This document shows, piece by piece, positions 7,392-14,105 of a stretch of 22,057 bases of DNA; positions within the stretch are counted from its first letter, which is position 1; every line of letters starts with the position of its first letter. The notes beneath the pieces were generated by a model. That model was not told the DNA's origin, did not search any database, and was given only the letters and a program-made list of their open reading frames with translations. The DNA comes from an uncultured Clostridia bacterium (GTDB lineage: Bacteria > Bacillota_A > Clostridia > Oscillospirales > Acutalibacteraceae): positions 1-22,057 of the forward strand of contig CALAEU010000210.1 in the NCBI GenBank assembly GCA_937891215.1. Reading direction: 5' to 3'. Made by a program: the position numbers and the translations under genes.

Positions 7392-8207
7392 TTATTGAAG
7401 TAACTGAAGAACAGCTTGTGGCTGTTGGTTTGCCTGAGCAAGCATTGCCTGAGCAGCCTGAGTGAGAACATTCATTTTTGTGTAGTTCATCATCTCTTTA
7501 GCCATATCAGTATCACGAATACGTGAGTTAGCAGCTGACATATTTTCTGCTGTTGTGTCGAGGTTGTTGATTGTGTACTCAAGACGATTCTGGATAGCAC
7601 CGAGGTTAGCTCTCTGTGTTGAAACAGTATTGATAGCTGCTTTAACCTTTGTAAGTGACTCATTAGCGAAAGTTGCACTTGAAACATTAAGTGCATCGAC
7701 ACTAAGAGCGCCTGCATCAAGTGCTGAGCAAGATACGCTGATTGTATCAGTTGCTTCAGAACCGATCTGAAGTTGGCTGTTTAAAGAACCACCAAGTAAT
7801 GTTGTGTTATTGAACTTAGTTGACTCTGTGATACGGTCAATTTCATCTGCAAGTGCATCAACTTCTTTTTGAATAGCACCAGTATCAACTGAATCGTAAA
7901 TACCATTAGCAGCTTTTGTGCAAAGTTCAACCATTCTGTTGAGCATATTGTGAATCTCAGTTGTAGCACCTTCAGCTGTCTGCACAAGAGAGATAGCATC
8001 CTGACAGTTTGATGAAGCTTGTTCAAGACCTTTAATCTGAGCTTTCATTTTTTCGCTGATTGCAAGACCAGATGCGTCATCAGCTGCACGGTTAATTCTG
8101 TAACCTGATGAAAGTTTTTCGAGGCTCTTTGAAACCTGACTGTTGTTCATACCTAACTGTCTGTTAGCATTGATGCCCATAATGTTTGTTCTAACTACCA
8201 TACCCAT
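7392..8207 (-). CDS. Flagellin, short D0/D1 type (copy 1)
   Basis: A 271-residue filament protein, same length as copy 2 and differing at about 32 positions (about 88% identity by my alignment). About half of the differences fall in residues 167-190, the short surface-exposed connector; helices facing the filament core are nearly identical. It starts MGMVVRTNIMGINANRQLGM; SLEKLSSGYRINRAADDASG is at 28-47; it ends VLQLLQ. Cys 68, 96 and 160 are shared with copy 2. ATG at 8207, with AAGGAGG eight nt upstream (8222-8216). Its leader carries the same two hairpins as copy 2. The glycosyltransferase genes start divergently upstream, which suggests the filament is glycosylated. Confidence 0.97.
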   Translation of the reverse strand: MGMVVRTNIMGINANRQLGMNNSQVSKSLEKLSSGYRINRAADDASGLAISEKMKAQIKGLEQASSNCQDAISLVQTAEGATTEIHNMLNRMVELCTKAANGIYDSVDTGAIQKEVDALADEIDRITESTKFNNTTLLGGSLNSQLQIGSEATDTISVSCSALDAGALSVDALNVSSATFANESLTKVKAAINTVSTQRANLGAIQNRLEYTINNLDTTAENMSAANSRIRDTDMAKEMMNYTKMNVLTQAAQAMLAQANQQPQAVLQLLQ

Positions 8208-8229
8208 AATAATTTCCTCCTTGAAATCT

Positions 8230-8272
8230 GCATCACCTACCTGACATCCTTGTCTGGTTTTTTTGGCAACGC
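8230..8272 (-). promoter_or_regulatory. CsrA-type leader hairpin before flagellin copy 1
   Basis: Minus-strand RNA: outer stem GCGUUGCC (8272-8265) with GGUGAUGC (8237-8230), using G-U pairs; inner stem-loop GACAAGGAUGUC (8254-8243) with GGA in the loop. The stretch AGACAAGGAUGU differs at one position from the SELEX consensus for CsrA/RsmE binding as I remember it (RUACARGGAUGU). It lies 7 nt upstream of the AAGGAGG ribosome binding site, a candidate second CsrA site. Confidence 0.75.
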
Positions 8273-8294
8273 TGTTTTTAATTTAATTTTCTTG

Positions 8295-8337
8295 TAGGTG
8301 TTCAACTCAGTGGGTGACTGTGTTGTCCTTACACCTA
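8295..8337 (-). promoter_or_regulatory. Second conserved leader hairpin before flagellin copy 1
   Basis: Minus-strand RNA: outer stem UAGGUGU/ACACCUA (8337-8331 with 8301-8295), asymmetric internal loop AAGGA (8330-8326) opposite a single A (8302), inner stem CAACaCAGU/ACUGaGUUG (8325-8317 with 8311-8303, one A-A mismatch), 5-nt loop. It is 22 nt upstream of the CsrA-type hairpin. The rest of 8338-8456 is A/T- and then G/T-rich with no gene; I could not find a convincing sigma-28 promoter for the flagellin. Confidence 0.6.
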
Positions 8338-8456
8338 TGATTATTCTCCGCTTAAGAAAAAACTAAAGTGTTTTTTCAAATTTTTTTAAAATAAGTTCCA
8401 CATTTGTGAATTTTGCACAGTTTAGCAGGGTGGTTGGTTGGTGGATTTGCAATAAA

Positions 8457-8495
8457 AGTTGCACACTTGCAACTGATCCCACTTTCTGCTATTAT
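8457..8495 (+). promoter_or_regulatory. Promoter with overlapping palindrome, first glycosyltransferase
   Basis: A -35 TTGCAA (8467-8472), 17-nt spacer and -10 TATTAT (8490-8495) precede the gene by 32 nt. A perfect 7-bp inverted repeat AGTTGCA-CACT-TGCAACT (8457-8474) covers the -35 box, the position of a repressor or activator site. On the minus strand it reads AGTTGCAAGTGTGCAACTT, which matches the sequence at 5942-5960 at 17 of 19 positions. Confidence 0.55.
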
Positions 8496-8527
8496 ATATA
8501 GTATAGTAAAACCACGAGGTGAAGAAT

Positions 8528-10639
8528 ATGGTGCAACCATTACTTTCAATAGGTATGATTGTTAAAAATGAAGAAAGATGCCTTGAAAAATGCCTTAAAG
8601 CACTTGAACCTTTAAGACAAGCTATTCCCTGCGAACTCGTTATTGCAGATACTGGTTCAACAGATAAAACAAAAGAGATTGCAACAAAATATGCAGACAT
8701 TCTTTTTGACTTTGTTTGGGTAAATGACTTTTCTGCTGCAAGAAACGCTGTTATGGATAAATGTACCGGAAAATGGTTTTTAACTCTTGATGCTGATGAA
8801 TATCTTGTTCCGGATATCAAAGAACTCGTAACATTTCTTTCAGATAAATCATCAAAAAAATTCAAACGTGCCACCGTGATTATCCGAAATCATTTTAGCA
8901 AGACTATGGATGATACTTACACTGACTTTAATGCCCCAAGAATGTGTCGTATGGATACTGGTACACGTTATACTGGAATAATTCATGAAAACTTCGATCA
9001 ACCAGTAACTATTGATGAGTTTTATATTTTCGCAAATACTGTTTTTAACCACGATGGTTATGCACGTATTACCCCTGAACATAAAATCAAAAAAGAGAAG
9101 CGTAATTTAGAATTATTACAAAAAGAATTGGAAGCAGAACCCGATAATCTCAAAGTAATACTTCAATGTTTAGAATCAGCAACTTCTGATACAGAAAAAC
9201 GTCGTTACTACACAAAATACGCAATAAACAAGTTACAAAATACAACACCAAATGATAAATACTGGAACTCTTCTGCCCCCTGCTTAGCAAAGCAAATTGC
9301 AGTTTATCTTAATTTTGATTGTGACCCTTATCAGGAATCCTGGTACAATTGGGTTTTCAAAACATTTCCGGATTTAGAAAATACAACAATCGATACTAAT
9401 TATGTTTACACGAAATATCTATTTGGTAAAGGAAACTACAATGAATGTATAAAATCTGGTAAAGAATACCTCGAAGCTTTCTCAAAAAGAGAGCACAAAA
9501 ACAACATTGCCACTTTAGATAAACTAACTGGCTATTTACTGTATGCAACAGAATATCATAAAAATGAAATCAGAACTATTATTGCAAATGCTATGATAAA
9601 GGAACATCGTGAAGAGGAAGCCTTAAAATTACTTGTTGAAACACTGATTTACAAACAGAATAACACTGTTATAAACAATTGGTTTTCTTCTATCTTTGAA
9701 TTAGTTTATAGTGATAAAGCAGCTGTTCAAATCAGTAAATATATTGCTTCGATTTCAGAAAAAAATTCTAAAGAAACACATCCTTCATACGATTATATTC
9801 TCGCAAAAATTTCTACTTTTTTCCGTATAGATTCAGAAAAAAAACAATACAAATTATTTGAAAATGTCCCTGGCACAATTGGACTTTGTGTAAAGATTGC
9901 AGATGCAAAAACAAAAGAAGATGCCGAAAAACTATTAAAGCAAGTAGATAACTGGAATGAATTTATGCCACTTGCACTTAAAAATGCAATTAGTTTAAAA
10001 GCGGAATTGCCAAAAGAATTTTACACAGCTTCCCCTTCGCGAATTGAATTTCTTATAGCAAGTTTAAGTAAATCTGTAAAAGATAACATTGATGAAATAT
10101 TTGAATATTTCTGCAACACAGAATCTGTAAAAGATTTCCCACAGATTTCTTTTGCTTTCAATTTACTTCTTAATTTACTATTAAATTACAGTGAAGTTTT
10201 ATCCGACAATTATAAAGCAATGCTTATAAATAAATTCATTGTAATTGCTGATACATACCTCACATCTTGTTACAATTCAGAATTACTCAAAAACGAAAAA
10301 GAAATCCTCTGTATCCCTACGCTTCATTTATTCAGCTGGTACTTGGTAGAAGCAAACACACAAAAAAACAAAAATCCTTTGGAATATGTAAAAACTTTAA
10401 GAACACTTTTAAATAAAATACCACAAACAAAACAAATAGTTGAATTTTTAATTGAGAATTTCCAAAAGGAAGAAGAAGTTAAAAAGCAAGAAATGATTAA
10501 AAATACTTCACCTGAACTTGTTGCTATGGCAGAGCAGTTGAAAACAATGCTATCAGCATTCCCCGAAAACTCTCCTGAGCTTTTAGCAATCAAGCAAAGT
10601 CCTATGTATAAACAAGTTGCATTTTTAATCGAAAATTAA
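8528..10639 (+). CDS. GT2-family glycosyltransferase with long helical C-terminus, probable flagellin glycosyltransferase (1)
   Basis: A 703-residue protein. Residues 1-110 are a GT-A fold family-2 glycosyltransferase: SIGMIVKNEERCLEKCLKAL at 7-26, DTGSTD at 41-46, and the metal/nucleotide-sugar DxD motif as DAD at 88-90 (LTLDADEYL). The rest is alpha-helical and resembles TPR-type repeats, with a conserved end (SPELLAIKQSPMYKQVAFLI). No signal peptide or TM segment, so it acts in the cytoplasm. Start choice: ATG 8528 with GAGGTG six nt upstream; a GTG three codons earlier is inside the ribosome binding site. It is divergent from flagellin copy 1, and GT2 genes beside flagellin genes commonly glycosylate flagellin in Clostridia; sugar and acceptor are not readable. 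A tandem paralogue follows after 13 nt. Confidence 0.85.
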   Translation: MVQPLLSIGMIVKNEERCLEKCLKALEPLRQAIPCELVIADTGSTDKTKEIATKYADILFDFVWVNDFSAARNAVMDKCTGKWFLTLDADEYLVPDIKELVTFLSDKSSKKFKRATVIIRNHFSKTMDDTYTDFNAPRMCRMDTGTRYTGIIHENFDQPVTIDEFYIFANTVFNHDGYARITPEHKIKKEKRNLELLQKELEAEPDNLKVILQCLESATSDTEKRRYYTKYAINKLQNTTPNDKYWNSSAPCLAKQIAVYLNFDCDPYQESWYNWVFKTFPDLENTTIDTNYVYTKYLFGKGNYNECIKSGKEYLEAFSKREHKNNIATLDKLTGYLLYATEYHKNEIRTIIANAMIKEHREEEALKLLVETLIYKQNNTVINNWFSSIFELVYSDKAAVQISKYIASISEKNSKETHPSYDYILAKISTFFRIDSEKKQYKLFENVPGTIGLCVKIADAKTKEDAEKLLKQVDNWNEFMPLALKNAISLKAELPKEFYTASPSRIEFLIASLSKSVKDNIDEIFEYFCNTESVKDFPQISFAFNLLLNLLLNYSEVLSDNYKAMLINKFIVIADTYLTSCYNSELLKNEKEILCIPTLHLFSWYLVEANTQKNKNPLEYVKTLRTLLNKIPQTKQIVEFLIENFQKEEEVKKQEMIKNTSPELVAMAEQLKTMLSAFPENSPELLAIKQSPMYKQVAFLIEN

Positions 10640-10652
10640 TGGAGTGAACACA

Positions 10653-12776
10653 ATGACACAACCTTTACTTTCAATAGGTATGATTGTAAAAAACGAAGAA
10701 AGATGTCTTGAAAAATGCCTTAAAGCACTTGAACCTTTAAGACAAGCTATTCCTTGTGAATTAGTTATAGGCGACACAGGTTCTACTGACAACACAAAAG
10801 AAATTGCAAAAAAATATGCCGATGTCCTTTTTGACTTTATCTGGACAGATGATTTCTCTGCCGCACGAAATGCAGTTATGGATAAATGCAGTGGCAAATG
10901 GTATTTATCAATTGATGCAGATGAATATTTAAATTCATCTGTTGATGAATTATGCAACTTCTTAAAAAGCACTTCTTCAGATGGCAAAAACTTTGCTACA
11001 ATCACACTCAGAAACCACAACGATTCATCAATGAATGGAACATTTACAGTAATAAATGTTCCTCGTCTGGTTAAAATGAGTACAAAAATACGATATGAGG
11101 GTATTATTCATGAATCCTTCAAAATTTCTGATTTCAATGAAATTCAGGTATTACCTGAAACAATTTTTGACCACGATGGTTACACACAAATTACAAAAAC
11201 ACATTTAAAGGAAAAAGAAGACAGAAATTTAAAACTTCTTGAAAAGCAGTTAGAAAACTCACCTGATGATATAAGATGCATTTTATTGTGTCTTGAAGCA
11301 TCTTCGCTTAACAAATCAAAAAGAAAGCACTACACAGAATATGCTTTCAAGAAGCTTTCTGAAACAGCAAAAAACAACCCTTCAGAGTTAAATCTTTTTG
11401 GACCAGCATGTATAAGCACAGCGTTATCGTACGCCTTAGAAGATAACAATGCCAAATTCATTGAATTTGCAGATTGGGCCATCGCAACTTTCCCGGATGC
11501 TTATCACACATTAGCAGATATTAACTTTTATCTTTCTAAATATTATTATCAAAAAAACGATTTTTCTTCTTGTGAAAAATACTGCACTCAATATTTAAAA
11601 GGACTTGAAGATTTTTTCAACAAAGGCAACGTAAATATTGCCAGCGTTTTCGCTTCACCTTTAAAATGCATACAACCCTATCACAAAACAGAATTACTTT
11701 CATATCTCATTAATGCTTTAACAGCGCTTAATAAATATAAAGAAGCAGAAAGTTATCTTTCTCAATTAGATTTCAGTGAAGCTGAAGCGATTTCTTTCTC
11801 TATTTTTTCTAAAACTATTGCAAATATAAACTGTCCGGAAAGTTTTGTTTCTGCCGCTACTTCTATTTACAACAACTTTTTCAGTAAATATCAATCAAAC
11901 GAAATTAAAGAAAAACGAATATATGATTATGCCATTGCTTCATTCATTCCTGTTTTTTCTATTAAAACTAACAATGAAAACAATTTAACAAATTTCAAGG
12001 GCATTCAAGGTACTATTGGTCTTTCTGCGAAAATCGCCGATGCAAAAACAAAAGAAGATGCAGAAAAATATTTAACACAAATAGAAAACTGGGAAGAATT
12101 TATGCCATCTGCTTTAAAACAGGTTATTCTTCTGAATGCTGAATTGCCAGAAGAGTTTTACTTAATGTCATCTTCTCATCTTGCTTTACTTATAAATGAT
12201 TTAGTAAAAGCATCAGAAGAAATTGTCAATATACTTATAAATAAATACTGTAACGACGAATTCTGCAATTTTTTTCCACGAACTTCGTTCATTTATAATC
12301 TCTTATTAACAATTTTAACAAACACAAATGAATCTTTACCAAGCGAAACCAAGTCAGTGCTTATAGAGAAATTCGTATTTGTTGCAAATATATTTCTTTC
12401 TTCTTGTTACAACTCAGAACTTCTAAACAATGAAGATTTCATTGTTTGTATCCCCACATTACATTTATTCAGTTGGTATCTGGTAAAAGCAGAAAAAGAA
12501 AAAATTCAAAAACCATTAGAGTATATTAAAACTTTAAGAACACTTTTAAAAAAGATACCACAAGCAAAACAGTTAGTAGAATTCCTTATTGAAGAATTCC
12601 AAACTCAAGAAGAAAAGAAAAAACAAGAGCAAATAAAAAATGCATCACCTGAACTCATTGCTATGGCAACACAATTAAAAACAATGCTTGCTGCTTTTCC
12701 AGAAAATTCACCTGAGCTTTTAGCAATTAAGCAAAGTCCTGTGTATAAACAAGTTGCTTTTTTAATTGAAGAGTAG
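10653..12776 (+). CDS. GT2-family glycosyltransferase with long helical C-terminus, probable flagellin glycosyltransferase (2)
   Basis: A 707-residue paralogue of the preceding gene. The N-terminal 93 residues differ at only about 12 positions (about 87% identity), including an intact DAD (88-90) and DTGSTD (41-46). The middle (about 110-480) is strongly diverged, and the C-terminal part is again similar (LSSCYNSELL, PLEYIKTLRTLLKKIPQ, SPELLAIKQSPVYKQVAFLI). Both catalytic domains look active. ATG at 10653 with GGAGTG six nt upstream, matching the layout of the first copy; co-transcribed with it and ended by the terminator at 12791. The diverged middle may set acceptor or sugar choice. Function in flagellin glycosylation is inferred from neighbourhood. 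Confidence 0.85.
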   Translation: MTQPLLSIGMIVKNEERCLEKCLKALEPLRQAIPCELVIGDTGSTDNTKEIAKKYADVLFDFIWTDDFSAARNAVMDKCSGKWYLSIDADEYLNSSVDELCNFLKSTSSDGKNFATITLRNHNDSSMNGTFTVINVPRLVKMSTKIRYEGIIHESFKISDFNEIQVLPETIFDHDGYTQITKTHLKEKEDRNLKLLEKQLENSPDDIRCILLCLEASSLNKSKRKHYTEYAFKKLSETAKNNPSELNLFGPACISTALSYALEDNNAKFIEFADWAIATFPDAYHTLADINFYLSKYYYQKNDFSSCEKYCTQYLKGLEDFFNKGNVNIASVFASPLKCIQPYHKTELLSYLINALTALNKYKEAESYLSQLDFSEAEAISFSIFSKTIANINCPESFVSAATSIYNNFFSKYQSNEIKEKRIYDYAIASFIPVFSIKTNNENNLTNFKGIQGTIGLSAKIADAKTKEDAEKYLTQIENWEEFMPSALKQVILLNAELPEEFYLMSSSHLALLINDLVKASEEIVNILINKYCNDEFCNFFPRTSFIYNLLLTILTNTNESLPSETKSVLIEKFVFVANIFLSSCYNSELLNNEDFIVCIPTLHLFSWYLVKAEKEKIQKPLEYIKTLRTLLKKIPQAKQLVEFLIEEFQTQEEKKKQEQIKNASPELIAMATQLKTMLAAFPENSPELLAIKQSPVYKQVAFLIEE

Positions 12777-12790
12777 GTGTTAGGCAATAG

Positions 12791-12827
12791 AAAAAGTTCT
12801 ATCATTCAAATGATGATAGAACTTTTT
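12791..12827. terminator. Strong bidirectional terminator between convergent genes
   Basis: AAAAAGTTCTATCAT (12791-12805) and its exact complement (12813-12827) form a 15-bp stem with a 7-nt loop. The A-run on one side and T-run on the other make it a U-run terminator in both directions, serving the glycosyltransferase operon (plus) and the metallophosphoesterase (minus). Confidence 0.92.
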
Positions 12828-12842
12828 ATTTATCTATTATTT

Positions 12843-14066
12843 TTATTCAACAACTGGCTCTGTAACTTCCGGTGGAATCATTTCACCGATAGAACCAGAA
12901 AAGATTTTAAAGAAATCTCTTAAAAATTCCATAAACATATTAACTATAGGAAGCATAATATTTGAGATTGTGTAACTTGCTTCGCTTCTTGAATCGGTGT
13001 CTGTAATTGTTGAACCACTTTGTGTTGCAAGAAAACTTGATGTTAACTCGTATGTATAGTAACTGTCAAGGTCGCCTTCATCAAGTTCAATAATTCTTGC
13101 ACCCTGAAGCATTTTATTATAGTATGAGTGGTATGTAGCACCAGGTGTCTGAACAAGGTCGATACCATTGATATCTGCTACGAAGCTGTTAACGTGGTCG
13201 TGACCTACAACAACTGCAAGAACATCGCCACCTGCTTTCATTGCATCCCATTGACCATCTGAACCGTTACCAGGACAACTCTTTTCAAAGATGTAACCGT
13301 CAAAAGTCTCAATTTTCGGAATATATGAATAAACACTACCATCATTGAAGTTATATGTAAGTTCACCCATTGAAACATCTGATTCATAGAAAAGAACTTC
13401 AACTGCTTCTTTTGGAATAATGTGCTGGAATGCAATTGCAGGAACAACTTTACCACCATTAGCTTCTGTAATATCGTCACGGGTTTTGTTGTACCATTCA
13501 ATCTGGTCTGCTCTTACCCAGTCATAACCAAGCCATTCACCATTTCCGTCGTGAAGTGATGTACCTGAGTCAAACATCCAGAGATTAAAAGCAATATCAT
13601 TACCTTTGCTTGAATAGATTAAAAGATTGTGGTTTGCACAACCGTGAAGTGCAGGGTCTGCATCGAAAGCAAGACAACCAGGATATTTCTGATACTCTGC
13701 TAATTGTTGCTCTGCTGTAAAGTTTTCTCTTTCAACATCGTGATTACCAAATACAAATGTGAAAGGAACGCCTCTTGATACAAGAGGATATAACAATTGC
13801 TCATAAGCACGGACATCTTCTGTAACAATATTATCACCATCGAAAACAACAAGGTCAGGTTTTGAGTAATCAAGAGCCTCGTTAATGAATGCTACCATTG
13901 CATCATCAATAGGATAAACGTCCTGAACGTCTGCAAGAACAAGGATTTTAAATGTTCCGTCCTTTCTGAATCTTAAAACATTTTCTTCAGTACCTGCAGC
14001 AAAAACAGTCACTGAAAGCGAAAATAACATTGAAACTACAAGTAAAATTGAAATAAATTTTTTCAT
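12843..14066 (-). CDS. Secreted calcineurin-like metallophosphoesterase (Dcr2 / purple acid phosphatase-like)
   Basis: A 407-residue exported protein. Signal peptide at 1-24 (MKK, hydrophobic core, VFA|AG cleavage). Metallophosphoesterase motifs in order: D46-V-Q48 (first box, where most families have DxH), GDN at 77-79, GNHD at 107-110, H215 (FQHIIP) and GHDH at 288-291. Together these bind a dinuclear metal centre and hydrolyse phosphomono- or diesters outside the cell; the substrate cannot be read. A hydrophobic, amphipathic stretch near the C-terminus (IMLPIVNMFMEFLRDFFKIF, about 370-390) could attach it to the membrane surface. ATG with AGGAGA five nt upstream. It lies 39 nt after murD on the same strand and may be co-transcribed. 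Confidence 0.88.
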   Translation of the reverse strand: MKKFISILLVVSMLFSLSVTVFAAGTEENVLRFRKDGTFKILVLADVQDVYPIDDAMVAFINEALDYSKPDLVVFDGDNIVTEDVRAYEQLLYPLVSRGVPFTFVFGNHDVERENFTAEQQLAEYQKYPGCLAFDADPALHGCANHNLLIYSSKGNDIAFNLWMFDSGTSLHDGNGEWLGYDWVRADQIEWYNKTRDDITEANGGKVVPAIAFQHIIPKEAVEVLFYESDVSMGELTYNFNDGSVYSYIPKIETFDGYIFEKSCPGNGSDGQWDAMKAGGDVLAVVVGHDHVNSFVADINGIDLVQTPGATYHSYYNKMLQGARIIELDEGDLDSYYTYELTSSFLATQSGSTITDTDSRSEASYTISNIMLPIVNMFMEFLRDFFKIFSGSIGEMIPPEVTEPVVE

Positions 14067-14105
14067 AATCTTCTCCTGATATTTTATTTAGTTCACCAAA
14101 ATATA

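Noticed and set aside
8338..8390. Sigma-28 promoter for flagellin copy 1 (GCGGAGAA on the minus strand near 8350)
   Set aside because: It matches the -10 only partly and there is no TAAA at the right distance upstream.
8519..8527. GTG starts three codons upstream of both glycosyltransferases (8519 and 10644)
   Set aside because: In both genes the GTG is part of the ribosome binding site (GAGGTG, GGAGTG), and the ATG six nt later starts the conserved QPLLSIGM.
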